Below, in pieces: positions 55,703-64,000 of a DNA stretch of 64,000 nucleotides. Origin of the DNA: Xanthomonas arboricola pv. guizotiae (GTDB taxonomy: Bacteria > Pseudomonadota > Gammaproteobacteria > Xanthomonadales > Xanthomonadaceae); NCBI RefSeq assembly GCF_002940205.1, contig NZ_MDSK01000019.1, positions 1 through 64,000 of the forward strand, read 5' to 3'. The notes under the pieces are model-generated. The model saw nothing but the letters and a program-made list of their open reading frames with translations, ran no database searches and was not told where the DNA came from. The stretch's first letter is position 1, and each line of letters begins with the position of its first letter. Both the position numbers and the translations under genes were made by a program.

Positions 55703-56366
55703 ATGCACCTGCGGCTTGTCGAAGACGACACCATGCTGGCCAACGCGATCTGCGATGGCGTGCGCCAGCGGTCCTGGACCATCGACCACGTCGGCAGCGC
55801 CAATGCCGCCAAGACCGTGCTGGTGGACCACCGCTACACCGCGGTGCTGCTGGAATCGGCCTGCCAGGCGACTCCGGGCTGACGGTGATCCGCTTCATGC
55901 GCGGCCATTACGACGCCACCCCGGTGATCGCACTGACCGCGCGCGGCCAGCTCACCGACCGCATCCGCGGCCTGGATGCCGGTGCCGACGACTACCTGGT
56001 CAAGCCGTTCCAGTTCGACGAGCTGATGGCGCGGCTGCGTGCGATCACCCGGCGCAGCCAGGGCCGCGTGGTGCCGCTGCTCACGCAGGGCGATGTCTGC
56101 GTGGACCCGAGCAGCCGCAAGGTCACCCGCAACGGCAAGTAGGTGGCGCTGAGCGCGCACGAATACCGCCTGCTGCTGGCGCTGATGGAACGCGCCGGGC
56201 GCGTGGTCACCAAGGATCAACTGGAAGAAGGCGTCTACGGCGCCCGTCCGAAGGCGGCAGCAACATGATTGCGGTGTACGTGCACCAGCTGCGCCGCAAG
56301 CTGGGCGATGAGCTGATCTCCACGGTGTATGGCCAGGGCTACATGGTCGGCAAGGCGCCGGAATGA
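55703..56366 (+). pseudogene. Response regulator pseudogene (OmpR family, QseB/PmrA-like)
   Basis: Reading across frames gives a receiver and winged-helix regulator, but three lesions break it. First, a 1-base deletion near 55854 interrupts LLE/IGLPGDSG exactly at the phosphoacceptor aspartate codon. Second, an in-frame TAG at 56140-56142 lies between RNGK and VALSAHEYRLL. Third, a frame slip near 56241-56252 lies before GGSNMIAVYVHQLRRK. The remaining pieces match LTARGQLTDRIRGLDAGADDYLVKPFQ and a C-terminal YGQGYMVG. The next gene, a histidine kinase, overlaps its end by ATGA. Confidence 0.88.
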
Positions 56367-57124
56367 GATCGCTGCAGGCACGCATGCTGGCGGCGCTGGC
56401 GGCAATCGTGTTGTTGAGCTGGTCCACTTCGTTGTGGATCCTGGTCGCCCTGGTCACCCAGGGCCATCACAGCGTGTTCGAGCAGGAGCTCAACATGTTC
56501 GGCGACCAGTTGATCAGCGCCCTGCCCGACGCGCTGGAGCACCGCTTCGATACGCAACCGGAGCCGCCGGCCGCGGTCGATGCGCCCCCCCCCCCGATCG
56601 GCAATGTGTCCTCGCGCATGAGCTTCAAGCAGACCTTGATTGCGATGGTGCTCAATACCTTGCAACTGGGCGTATTGGGCGTGCTGGTGTGGTGGGCGGT
56701 ACGCACTTCGCTCGCACCGCTGCGCGCCATTTCCAGCGCGATCGCGCAACGCACCGGGCTGGAAACCGAACCGGTGCCGCTGGCGCAGGTGCCGGACGAG
56801 ATTCGCCCGCTGATCGGCTCCTTCAATTCGCTGCTGGCCCGCGTGGAGAAGACCGTGCAGGCCGAGCGCGATTTCGTGGCCGACACCGCGCACGAACTGC
56901 GTACCCCGCTGTCTGCGCTGCATGCCTACGCCGAGGTCGCGCTGCGCGCACCCACGCTGGAGGCCAAGGACGCGGCGCTGCAGCAGCTGCTGGAAACCGC
57001 GCGCCGCAGCAATCGGCTGGCCGAGCAATTGCTGGATCTGGCGCGGCTGGAGGCAGGTATCAGTTCGGCGGCGTACCAGCAGGTGGACATGGGCGAGCTG
57101 ATCTCGCATGTGCTGGACGAATAA
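56363..57124 (+). pseudogene. Truncated sensor histidine kinase
   Basis: A 253-residue N-terminal part. Two membrane helices lie at about 9-31 and 92-112, with a HAMP-like linker. The H-box is DTAHELRTPLSALHAY with His177, followed by dimerisation helix 2. The frame stops at 57124 before any HATPase domain (no N, G1, F or G2 boxes), so autophosphorylation cannot occur. An 11-C homopolymer lies at 56585-56595 in the periplasmic loop. It overlaps the regulator pseudogene (ATGA), which is also broken. It was probably a QseC-type kinase. Confidence 0.85.
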
Positions 57125-57203
57125 GGCCAGCCTGGGCGCCTACGACGCGGCCAAGGCCGGTATCCGCAAGGGCGCCGAGCAGTTGGTCAAGGGAATGGAG
57201 TAG
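57123..57203 (+). pseudogene. C-terminal fragment of another gene fused to the truncated kinase
   Basis: In a frame different from the kinase, 26 codons follow the break: KASLGAYDAAKAGIRK, GAEQLVKGME, stop. This reads like a true C-terminus and would fit a deletion that joined the middle of the kinase to the end of a following gene. The source family was not recognised. Confidence 0.45.
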
Positions 57204-57205
57204 CT

Positions 57206-57228
57206 GGGATTCGGGATTCGGGATTCGG
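57206..57228. repeat. GGGATTCGGGATTCGGGATTCGG repeat, single arm
   Basis: Three GGGATTC units, matching the family at 7304, 13277 and 62784. It lies just after the kinase-associated fragment. Confidence 0.7.
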
Positions 57229-57255
57229 ATTAGCGGAAGCGATGGCTTCCAGTTT

Positions 57256-57307
57256 CCTTCTCCCACCGGGAGAAGGTGCCCCGCAGGGGCGGATGAGGGT
57301 ACGGGCG
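57256..57307 (-). repeat. Double-hairpin intergenic repeat, copy 2
   Basis: In reverse orientation to 33108-33158. It has the same CCTTCTCCC/GGGAGAAGG hairpin (57256-57276) and CCCTCATCCG block. Its first hairpin is GCCCC/GGGGC (57278-57290), where copy 1 has GGCGC/GCGCC, so both arms changed together. Confidence 0.8.
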
Positions 57308-57584
57308 AAGCCTCGCGAACTCGGAACGACATGCGGCTTCGTCGGCTTCACCCCAGCGCCGCTGCGCACCCAACCCGTGCTTGCGGCGCCGGCACTCCAA
57401 GGTACACGCGCCCATTGCATGCAAGCCGTACCTTCTCGCTCCGTGAGGAGAGTGGCTTGATGTCCCGCATCTGGCGAGCGGTGCGGACAGATGCCCATCC
57501 GGTTCAAATGTCAGATCCAGTCACTCGCCCGATCACATGAGCGCAGCAAGCAAGCGATCGCCTCGTTAAAGATCACACCACAGA

Positions 57585-57618
57585 AAAGGCCGGCGCTGTA
57601 CCAACAGCGCCGGCCTTT
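57585..57618. terminator. Bidirectional terminator
   Basis: AAAGGCCGGCGCTG (57585-57598) pairs with CAGCGCCGGCCTTT (57605-57618), loop TACCAA, between the kinase remnant and the convergent basic-protein gene. Confidence 0.9.
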
Positions 57619-57675
57619 GTCAGTCTGCACGGTCAACGCGTCGTCAGCGCGCAATACCATCTTGGTGCTGCAGGA

Positions 57676-58461
57676 TCAGCGCGTGACCCGCTTGGCCACT
57701 TTCTTGCCCACCGCCTTGCGGGCGGCGGTGGTCTTGGCCACGGTGCGCGTGGCCGGGGTCTTGGTGACTTTGGCGGCCTTCTTCAGGGTGGTCTTGGTCA
57801 CCGCCTTCTTGAGCGGGGCCTTTTTTACTGCGGCCTGTTTGGTGGCAGTCTGCTTGGCCACCGGTGCCTTCTTGGCGGCGGGCTTGACGATGGTCTTGGC
57901 GACCGGCTTCTTGACCGGGGCCGCCTTGGCCGCAGCCTTCTTCGCCGCCGCACGCACGCCCACCGTGGCCACTGCGCTCTTGCGCGCTGCGCTCTTGGCC
58001 GCGGTCTTGGCACTCAGTGCTGCGGCTTCGGCCTTGGCATTGGCCTTGGCGGTTTCCAGCTTCTGCTTGGCGCTGGCCTTGGTGTTGGCCAGTTTCTTCT
58101 TGGCAGCATCGGTGGTGCTGCTCAGCTTCTGCTTGGCGGCATCCTTGGTGGCGGTCAACTTGTCCTTGGCGGCCTCCTTGCCCGACACCAGCGAGCGCTT
58201 GGTCTTGGCCACGCTGCGCTTGACCGCGGTGGCTGCATCGCCGGCCTTTTCGACGACGCGCTGTTCGACCTTGACCACCGCCTTGCGGGCCTTGGCGACG
58301 CGGGTCTTGACCTCCGCCACCGCCGTGCCGGCCGCGTCCTGCACGCTGGCCACCGCGTCGCTGGTGGTGCTGGCGATGGTCTCACCCAGTTCGGTGGCAG
58401 TGCTCTTGACGCTATCGACAGCCTCGGACAGGGTTGCCGTCACACCATTGCCGTTGCTCAT
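57676..58461 (-). CDS. Histone H1/AlgP-like lysine-rich basic protein
   Basis: A 261-residue protein. Residues 1-100 are a helical region with many Ala-Lys-Thr-Val repeats (EAVDSVKSTATELGETIASTTSDAVAS). From about 110 on it becomes Lys/Ala-rich tandem repeats (KKAAAKAAPVKKPVAK), like AlgP of Pseudomonas or eukaryotic H1 tails. It probably binds DNA and nucleoid components. Homology-based function is weak because low complexity drives the match. Confidence 0.8.
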   Translation of the reverse strand: MSNGNGVTATLSEAVDSVKSTATELGETIASTTSDAVASVQDAAGTAVAEVKTRVAKARKAVVKVEQRVVEKAGDAATAVKRSVAKTKRSLVSGKEAAKDKLTATKDAAKQKLSSTTDAAKKKLANTKASAKQKLETAKANAKAEAAALSAKTAAKSAARKSAVATVGVRAAAKKAAAKAAPVKKPVAKTIVKPAAKKAPVAKQTATKQAAVKKAPLKKAVTKTTLKKAAKVTKTPATRTVAKTTAARKAVGKKVAKRVTR

Positions 58462-58702
58462 AGGACCCTCCTTAAGGCATCAGTGCTGAAAACGCGGGCG
58501 ATGCGCAGCGGCATGCGTATGCTGAACAGGCATCGGATCAAGCGGACGCTACGCCGGGCTCAAGCGACTGTCAACGCAGTGCCGGCAAGGGCTCGGCGGC
58601 GCTTTCACCAGGCGTTAAATTGCCCGCTGGCACTCTCGTTCAGCTTGATTTACGCAGTCAGACGCCCTATTCCTCTTCCACCGCGTAACCCGGACTCGTT
58701 GC

Positions 58703-60142
58703 ATGCGCCCGCTGCCCACCTTGCTGACCCTTTCCCTGGCCGCTGCCTTCGGCGGATTTGCCGCCACCGGCATCAATGCCTGGATGGATAACCGCGCCGA
58801 GGCCGCACCGGCCGGTGCCGCCACCACCTTTAGCCTGCCCGCGGCCGCCGCGTTGCCGGCCGCCGTCGCCGGGCAACCGGTGCCGTCGCTGGCACCGATG
58901 CTGCAACAGGCAATGCCGGCGGTGGTGAGTGTCAATACCAAGCAAGTGGTGCGCGTGCGCAACCCGTTCTTCGACGACCCGATCCTGCGCCGGCTGTTTC
59001 CGCAGGTGCCGCAGGACCGCATCAACGAGTCGCTGGGTTCGGGCGTGATCATCGATGCGCAAAAAGGCTATGTGCTGACCAACCACCACGTCATCGAAAA
59101 TGCCGACGATGTGCAGGTGACGCTTGGCGACGGGCGCACGCTCAAGGCCGATTTCATCGGCTCCGATGCCGATACCGATATCGCGCTGATCCGCATCAAG
59201 GCCGACAACCTCACCGACATCAAGCTGGCCGACAGCAATGCGCTGCGCGTGGGCGACTTCGTGGTGGCGATCGGCAACCCGTTCGGCTTCACCCAGACCG
59301 TCACCTCCGGCATCGTTTCGGCGGTGGGCCGCAGCGGGATCCGCGGGCTGGGCTACCAGAATTTCATCCAGACCGATGCCTCGATCAACCCGGGCAACTC
59401 CGGCGGTGCGCTGGTCAACCTGCAGGGCCAGCTGGTGGGCATCAATACCGCCAGCTTCAATCCCCAGGGCAGCATGGCCGGCAATATCGGCCTGGGCCTG
59501 GCGATTCCCTCCAACCTGGCGCGCAACGTGGTGGAGCAACTGGTCACCAAGGGCGTGGTGGTGCGCGGCACGCTTGGGCTGGAAACCCAGAACCTCACCC
59601 AGCAGATGCTGCAGGGCCTGGGCGTGGATTCGTTGCGCGGCGCGCTGGTGACGCGCGTGTTGCCAGGGTCCGCGGCGGCCGCAGCAGGCGTGCAGCCAGG
59701 CGATGTGGTGGTGGCAGCCAACGACCAGCGCGTGGACAGCGCCGAGGCGCTGCACAACTACGAAGGCCTGCAGGCAGTCGGTAGCGCGGTCAGGCTGGAG
59801 ATTCGCCGCGATGGCAAACCGCTCACCCTCACCGCCAAACTGAAGGAGCAGGACCGCGCGGTCACCGGCGACATGCTGGATCCACGCCTGGGCGGGGCCA
59901 CCTTCGTGGATCTGCCCGAATCGTTGCGCCAATCCGGCATCACCGGCGTCATGGTCAGCGAGGTCAAACGCAGCAGTCGTGCCGCAGCCAATGGTCTGGT
60001 CAACGGTGATGTGATCGTGGCCAGCAGCGTGGGCGAGTTTGCCGATCTGGCCAGCTGGCGCGCCAATTTCCAGCGCAAGCCGCAGCAATTGGTCGTGCGC
60101 ATCCTGCGTGGCAACGCGCAGTACGACGCGTTGATGCGTTGA
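58703..60142 (+). CDS. HtrA/DegQ-type periplasmic serine protease
   Basis: A 479-residue trypsin-like protease with two PDZ domains. Signal peptide 1-about 20 (MRPLPTLLTLSLAAAFGGFA). The catalytic triad is His129 (NHHV), Asp159 (TDTDI) and Ser233 (GNSGG). PDZ domains follow at about 285-375 and 395-475. HtrA proteins degrade misfolded envelope proteins and act as chaperones. Homologues in Xanthomonas are linked to virulence, though I cannot tell DegP from DegQ here. The start ATG at 58703 is preceded by GGACTCG. Confidence 0.93.
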   Translation: MRPLPTLLTLSLAAAFGGFAATGINAWMDNRAEAAPAGAATTFSLPAAAALPAAVAGQPVPSLAPMLQQAMPAVVSVNTKQVVRVRNPFFDDPILRRLFPQVPQDRINESLGSGVIIDAQKGYVLTNHHVIENADDVQVTLGDGRTLKADFIGSDADTDIALIRIKADNLTDIKLADSNALRVGDFVVAIGNPFGFTQTVTSGIVSAVGRSGIRGLGYQNFIQTDASINPGNSGGALVNLQGQLVGINTASFNPQGSMAGNIGLGLAIPSNLARNVVEQLVTKGVVVRGTLGLETQNLTQQMLQGLGVDSLRGALVTRVLPGSAAAAAGVQPGDVVVAANDQRVDSAEALHNYEGLQAVGSAVRLEIRRDGKPLTLTAKLKEQDRAVTGDMLDPRLGGATFVDLPESLRQSGITGVMVSEVKRSSRAAANGLVNGDVIVASSVGEFADLASWRANFQRKPQQLVVRILRGNAQYDALMR

Positions 60143-60257
60143 CGTGGCGTGCACTGCCATGGGCGTGCACTAACACCTCCTACACCGCGGCGATGCTATT
60201 GCTGCACTCCGCCCGCACGCTGTCGCGGCTGCCATCCATGACCGAAGGAGATATCGC

Positions 60258-60620
60258 ATGAGCCCCACCAATACCGACCAGCTGAAAGAAAATCTGAGCG
60301 AAGCCGGCACCCACCTGAAGTCTGCCGCCAGCGCCGCGGGCGAAGCCGTCAAGGGCGCCACCAGCGCCGCAGGCGATGAGCTCAAGCTTGGCCGCGCCAA
60401 CGTCAAGGCGGAGCTCTCCGACACCGCACTGGCCGGCATGGCGGCTGCCGAGTTCGGCGGTGCCGCTGCCAAGGAGCAGCTCGACGTGCTGGTCAGCAAG
60501 GGCAACGACCTGCTGGAAAGCGCCACCGATCTGATCCGCGAGCGTCCGCTGGCTGCATTCGGTGTCGCGTTTGCGACCGGCTGGATCATTGCCAAGCTGG
60601 CACGCAGCAACGACAACTAA
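60258..60620 (+). CDS. DUF883/YqjD/ElaB-like membrane protein
   Basis: A 120-residue protein. N-terminal amphipathic helix (NTDQLKENLSEAGTHLKSAASAAG) and Ala/Gly-rich central helices are followed by the conserved C-terminal SATDLIRERPLAAFGVAFATGWIIAKLA with a membrane helix. YqjD and ElaB anchor ribosomes in E. coli stationary phase. GAAGGAG 8 nt before the ATG is a good ribosome site. It starts a three-gene operon. Confidence 0.88.
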   Translation: MSPTNTDQLKENLSEAGTHLKSAASAAGEAVKGATSAAGDELKLGRANVKAELSDTALAGMAAAEFGGAAAKEQLDVLVSKGNDLLESATDLIRERPLAAFGVAFATGWIIAKLARSNDN

Positions 60621-60623
60621 GTC

Positions 60624-61112
60624 GTGAGCGATCAGGCCTCTACAGCTGCCGCCTCCGACGCGTCCGACGCGCGCCCGGAAACGCCAGGACTGGACGAAAG
60701 CGTACGTGCGGTCGGTGCAGCCGGCGGCGCCACGCTGGGCTCGGCCAAGGACACCAGCCGCGCGTTGCGCCGGCTGGTGTCGGCCGACCTGCAACTGGCA
60801 CGCAGTGCCTTCGGGCGTGGACTGGCCTGGGCCTGCGTTGCCGTGGTCTTCGGCGCGTCGTCGTGGTTGTTGCTGGCGGGTGCGATCATCGCGCTGCTGC
60901 AACGCGCCGGCCTGTCATGGTTCCAGGCGATGTTTTTTACCGCGTTGGCCAGCTTGTTGGTCACCGGTATTGCCGCGTGGCGGGTGTTCTTCTACTTCGA
61001 CCACACCGGCCTGAATGCAACACGTCGTCAGCTGGTCAAGCTGGGCATCTTCGATGACAGCAGCGACGACGACGATGCCCACGCATCGGCTGCCAATGGA
61101 GCACGCACATGA
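60624..61112 (+). CDS. YqjE-like membrane protein (phage holin 3_6 / DUF1469 superfamily)
   Basis: A 162-residue protein with GTG start 3 bp after the YqjD-like stop. Two membrane helices (AWACVAVVFGASSWLLLAGA and MFFTALASLLVTGIAAWRVF) form a hairpin; the C-terminal tail is acidic (DDSSDDDDAHAS). The central KDTSRALRRLVSADLQLARS helix matches the YqjE family. The end overlaps the following gene (ATGA). Confidence 0.88.
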   Translation: MSDQASTAAASDASDARPETPGLDESVRAVGAAGGATLGSAKDTSRALRRLVSADLQLARSAFGRGLAWACVAVVFGASSWLLLAGAIIALLQRAGLSWFQAMFFTALASLLVTGIAAWRVFFYFDHTGLNATRRQLVKLGIFDDSSDDDDAHASAANGART

Positions 61113-61492
61113 AGTTTGGCACCTTGCGTCAGCGCGTCGAACGCGCCGAATTCCTGGTGGAAGGGCGCGCCCAGGAAACGCGCGCGCATTGGGGACAATT
61201 GCGTGCCACCTGGCGTGCCGGGTGGTCACCGTTGCGGATCGTGGTGGTCGGTTTCGGCCTGGGCTTTGTCACCGGCCGCAACGAACCGCAGGCGGCATTG
61301 GGCAGCATCGCCAACAAGCTGGGCGGCATCCCGAAGATTCTGCAGATGATCAGCACGATCTCTGCGTTGTTCACCGCACACCGTGCGCAGGAAGCCTCCG
61401 AGCAGGCCGAACGCGCCGCAGACAGTGCCGAAGAAGTCGCCGCCGGTCCGCCGGTGACGGTGGTGCAGGCGCCGGTCGACCGCGCTGCATGA
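61109..61492 (+). CDS. YqjK-like protein of the YqjDEK operon
   Basis: A 127-residue protein. Amphipathic N-terminal helix (TLRQRVERAEFLVEGRAQETRAHWGQLRATW), one hydrophobic segment (IVVVGFGLGFVTG), then a helical Ala/Glu tail. Position after YqjE and 4-nt overlap suggest it is the YqjK counterpart, but the sequence similarity is modest. A hairpin GCTCGGGA follows. Confidence 0.65.
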   Translation: MKFGTLRQRVERAEFLVEGRAQETRAHWGQLRATWRAGWSPLRIVVVGFGLGFVTGRNEPQAALGSIANKLGGIPKILQMISTISALFTAHRAQEASEQAERAADSAEEVAAGPPVTVVQAPVDRAA

Positions 61493-61501
61493 TGGCGCGT
61501 T

Positions 61502-61520
61502 CCCGAGCATCGCTCGGGAC
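61502..61520 (+). terminator. Hairpin after the YqjK-like gene
   Basis: TCCCGAGC (61502-61509), loop ATC, GCTCGGGA (61513-61520). No U-tract follows; a stem only. Confidence 0.4.
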
Positions 61521-61676
61521 CACGCTGCGGGTACTCGCCGCCTGATGCGCGGCAGAGTCCGCCCTTGACGCTATCAAGGACTGACGCTGCGCGCACGCCC
61601 TCTGTGCGCGGCGTTGACGCGTTCGGCCGATAATGGCCCACCGCTGGCAGCACGCCAGTCTGTTGCCAGGGCGCGC

Positions 61677-62783
61677 ATGACTCTTCCCGTCGATTCAATG
61701 GATGCTGCCGTTGCGGCAGATTCGCTTCCGCCGCCACCGGCACCGCGCCCACGCGCACCGGTCTCGCTGGTGGTGCTGGCCACGCTTGCGGTGGGTTATA
61801 CGCTATGGGCTGCACAGACGATCATCCTACCGGTGATGCTGGCGGCCTTCTTCGCCTTGATCGGCAACCCCATCCTGCGCGGCCTGCGCAAGCTGTATAT
61901 CCCGCGCTTTCTTGGCGCCTTGATGGTGTTGTGCCTGGGCCTGGCCGGTACCGTGACACTGGCCGCGCAGCTGGCCGGACCGGCCGCCGAATGGGTACAG
62001 CAAGCGCCGCGGCAAATGCGCCAGATCGCGCGCGACGTGCGCGATTTCACCAAGCCGGTGATGCAGGCCAACCAGGCTGCGGAAAACTTTGCACGCGCGG
62101 CCGGCGGCGACGGCCAGCGCAGCGTGCAGATCGTGCGCACGCAGATGGACGACCCCTACAAGGCGCTGGTGCGTACGCCGAAGCTGGCCGCCTCGGTGCT
62201 TGCGGTGGTACTGCTGACGTTCTTCTTCATGGTCTACGGCGAAAGCCTGCAACGGCATGCGATCGCCTTGCTGCCTAACCGACAGCAGCAACGCTTCACC
62301 ACCGAAATCATGCTGGACATCGAGCGCGAGGTCTCGCGCTACGTGCTCACCATCAGCGTGATCAATACGCTGGTCGGGCTGGTCTTCGCCGGCATTCTGT
62401 ATGTGCTCGAGATTCCGCTGCCCGAAGCGCTGCTGTGGGGCACGGTGGTGGCGCTGCTCAACTTCGCGCCGTATGTGGGCCCGTTGATCGGCGTGATGCT
62501 GATGCTGCTGATGGGCTTTGTGGAATTCCGCACCACCTTGTCGGCGATGCTGCCGGCGATCCTGTACCTGGCGCTGCACACCATCGAAGGCCAGGTGGTC
62601 ACCCCGATCGTGCTCGGCCGCCGCATGGCCATCTCGCCGCTGATGCTGATCCTGGCGCTGATGCTGTTCGGCTGGCTATGGGGCATGGTCGGCCTGCTGC
62701 TGGCGGTCCCGCTGCTGGTCTGCATCAAGATGGTGCTGAGCCGGGTGGAGGGAATGCAGCGTTGGGCGCGGCTGTTGGAGTAG
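61677..62783 (+). CDS. AI-2E/PerM family transporter
   Basis: A 368-residue membrane protein with about eight helices. The core VAAFFALIGNPILRG-like segment, the amphipathic region with DIEREVSRYVLTISVINTLVGLVFAG, and the C-terminal LLAVPLLVCIKMVL mark the AI-2E (UPF0118/PerM/TqsA) family. Members export autoinducer-2, metabolites or ions; the substrate here is unknown. The start at 61677 gives a short Pro-rich cytoplasmic tail. It is followed directly by a repeat element. Confidence 0.9.
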   Translation: MTLPVDSMDAAVAADSLPPPPAPRPRAPVSLVVLATLAVGYTLWAAQTIILPVMLAAFFALIGNPILRGLRKLYIPRFLGALMVLCLGLAGTVTLAAQLAGPAAEWVQQAPRQMRQIARDVRDFTKPVMQANQAAENFARAAGGDGQRSVQIVRTQMDDPYKALVRTPKLAASVLAVVLLTFFFMVYGESLQRHAIALLPNRQQQRFTTEIMLDIEREVSRYVLTISVINTLVGLVFAGILYVLEIPLPEALLWGTVVALLNFAPYVGPLIGVMLMLLMGFVEFRTTLSAMLPAILYLALHTIEGQVVTPIVLGRRMAISPLMLILALMLFGWLWGMVGLLLAVPLLVCIKMVLSRVEGMQRWARLLE

Positions 62784-62868
62784 CAGGGAATCGGGAGTTG
62801 GGAATCGGGAATCGCAAGAGCAGTGGCTGCGCTCTACCCATTCTCGATTCCCGACTCCCCATTCCCGG
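62784..62868. repeat. GGGAATCGGGAATCG-type inverted repeat, second complete copy
   Basis: Left arm GGGAATCGGGAGTTGGGAAT starts right after the PerM stop; right arm CTCGATTCCCGACTCCCCAT ends 15 bp before the HAD start. A loop of about 20 nt lies between. It is like the copy between xthA and pyrE. Confidence 0.8.
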
Positions 62869-62883
62869 CATTACAATCTCGCG

Positions 62884-63621
62884 ATGAGCTTCCACATCAG
62901 CGCCATCACCCTCGACCTCGACGATACGTTGTGGCCCTTTGCGCCGATCGGGGCGCGGATCGACCAGGTGGTGCACAGCTGGATGCGCCAGCACAGCCCG
63001 GTCACCGCCGAGCGGTTTCCGGTGGAGGCGATGCGCGAACTGCGCGAGCGCAGCTTTGCCGACAACCCGCACCTGCACCACGATCTCAGCGCGCTGCGGC
63101 GGTTGACGCTGGAAATGGCGCTGCGCGAGAGCGGCGGCGATCTGGCCTTGCTGGAGCCTGCGTACGACGTATTCTACGCCGCGCGCAACCAGGTGGAGTG
63201 CTACCCGGATGCACTGGACGCGCTGGCGCGCATCGCCGCGCATGTGCCGGTGGCGGCGCTCAGCAACGGCAATGCCGATCTGCAACGCATCGGGCTGATG
63301 CATCACTTCGCGTTTCAGCTGGGTTCGCGCGAACACGGCAGCGCAAAGCCCGACCCGAGCATCTTCCTGGCCGCATGCGCGCGGCTGGATGCACCGCCGG
63401 CACAGGTGCTGCATGTGGGCGACCACGTGCACATGGACGTGCTGGGCGCGCTGGATGCCGGGCTGCGCGCCTGCTGGATCAACCGTGATGGAGCGCAGTG
63501 GTCGCACCCGACCCAGCAACCGGATCTGGAGTTCGACTCCATGACCGGGCTGGCCGACTGGCTGGACGCGCAGCAGCCGCACCCCGACCCCGCACACGCC
63601 GGCATCCGCCTTCCCGCCTGA
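62884..63621 (+). CDS. HAD-superfamily phosphatase (YigB-like)
   Basis: A 245-residue HAD hydrolase. Motif I LDLDDTLWP near residue 10 with the Asp nucleophile, motif II ALSNGNAD, motif III HGSAKPDPSIF and motif IV HVGDHVHMDVLGALDAG are all present. The C1 cap is helical. It resembles E. coli YigB, an FMN/phosphosugar phosphatase. The substrate cannot be predicted. The repeat element lies just upstream. Confidence 0.92.
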   Translation: MSFHISAITLDLDDTLWPFAPIGARIDQVVHSWMRQHSPVTAERFPVEAMRELRERSFADNPHLHHDLSALRRLTLEMALRESGGDLALLEPAYDVFYAARNQVECYPDALDALARIAAHVPVAALSNGNADLQRIGLMHHFAFQLGSREHGSAKPDPSIFLAACARLDAPPAQVLHVGDHVHMDVLGALDAGLRACWINRDGAQWSHPTQQPDLEFDSMTGLADWLDAQQPHPDPAHAGIRLPA

Positions 63622-63664
63622 GCCACTTTTTGCTCGGCGCATGGCGCCGCCTCCGAGGATTTCC

Positions 63665-64000
63665 ATGTCGCAGCTCACCGGTTTTATCGATCCCAACGCC
63701 GCAGCCTTGCCGCTGCATGTGCTCGACCGCGAAGGCTTTGCACGTTGGTGCGCCGAGCAGCCCACGCACGTGCTGTCGTGGGCACAGGCGCAACGGTTCG
63801 ATGCCGCGCCGGGCAGCGTGCTGTTGCTACCGGGCGAACAGGGGCTAGCCGGCGCGGTGCTGGGCATCGGCGACCGCGCCGATGCCTACGCCTACGCGCA
63901 TGCACCGATGGCGCTGCCGCCGGCCAGCCGCTGGATGCTGGCCAACACGCTGAGCGAGAGCGAACAGGCGCTGCTGCACCTGGGCTGGGGCCTGGGTGCG
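63665..64000 (+). CDS. M17-family leucyl aminopeptidase-like protein, 5' part
   Basis: The first 112 residues of a protein cut by the window edge. It starts MSQLTGFIDPNAAALPLHVL and has SRWMLANTLSESEQALLHLGWGLG, like the N-terminal non-catalytic domain of M17 aminopeptidases. The catalytic metal domain lies outside the window. It starts 43 bp after the HAD gene, with AGGATTTCC upstream of the ATG. Confidence 0.75.
   Translation, partial: MSQLTGFIDPNAAALPLHVLDREGFARWCAEQPTHVLSWAQAQRFDAAPGSVLLLPGEQGLAGAVLGIGDRADAYAYAHAPMALPPASRWMLANTLSESEQALLHLGWGLGA

Noticed and set aside
54274-56142. A long plus-strand frame over DUF4142, the SDR gene and the regulator pseudogene
   Set aside because: It crosses well-supported genes in another frame; only its end corresponds to part of the regulator.

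Overview
The window is a stretch of GC-rich chromosome. Its gene content and order (tyrS beside a probable rRNA operon, parAB, coaBC-dut-phosphomannomutase, speA/speE, EntF-like synthetase, comM-ubiK-glnB) and its intergenic repeats point to a Xanthomonas-type gammaproteobacterium. The genus is inferred from protein and repeat style, not from a search. No tRNA or rRNA gene and no CRISPR array was seen. Most of the window is housekeeping DNA with accessory pieces between.

Layout. 1-8 kb: a leftward rRNA-type promoter at the edge, tyrS, then a peptidoglycan turnover group (M23 peptidase, anmK, AmpG-like permease), xthA and pyrE. 8-14 kb: parA-parB, an HHH protein, an operon of nucleotide-sugar epimerase, polyprenyl-phosphate glycosyltransferase and LAB_N membrane protein that may build a lipid-linked uronic acid, and a transposase-like (RAYT) ORF that has lost its catalytic residues. 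14-23 kb: coaBC-dut-membrane-anchored phosphomannomutase on the minus strand; radC, argS, a SPOR protein and an SDR on the plus strand. 23-30 kb: the most distinctive locus, a single-module EntF-like NRPS (C-A-T-TE) whose specificity residues read as glycine, overlapping by 8 nt a GT1 glycosyltransferase, with a membrane acyltransferase farther downstream.

31-43 kb: divergent polyamine genes speA/speE, a PH-SHOCT protein, an outer-membrane barrel, a RIO/WaaP-like kinase behind an AT-rich promoter region, a periplasmic GH84 hexosaminidase, glnB, ubiK, comM and a lipocalin. 43-53 kb: a CSS-EAL phosphodiesterase, a desaturase/ferredoxin reductase/TetR locus like the Pseudomonas desB-desC-desT set, a glycine-zipper protein with an internal duplication, and a DUF3182-hydrolase pair. 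53-64 kb: small hypothetical genes, a short IS5-type MITE, a decayed two-component system, an H1/AlgP-like basic protein, an HtrA protease, a YqjD/YqjE/YqjK-like membrane operon, a PerM-family protein, a HAD phosphatase and a truncated M17 peptidase.

Two dispersed hairpin repeat families sit between genes, one of them with compensatory changes between its two copies. Several strong transcription terminators separate convergent genes.
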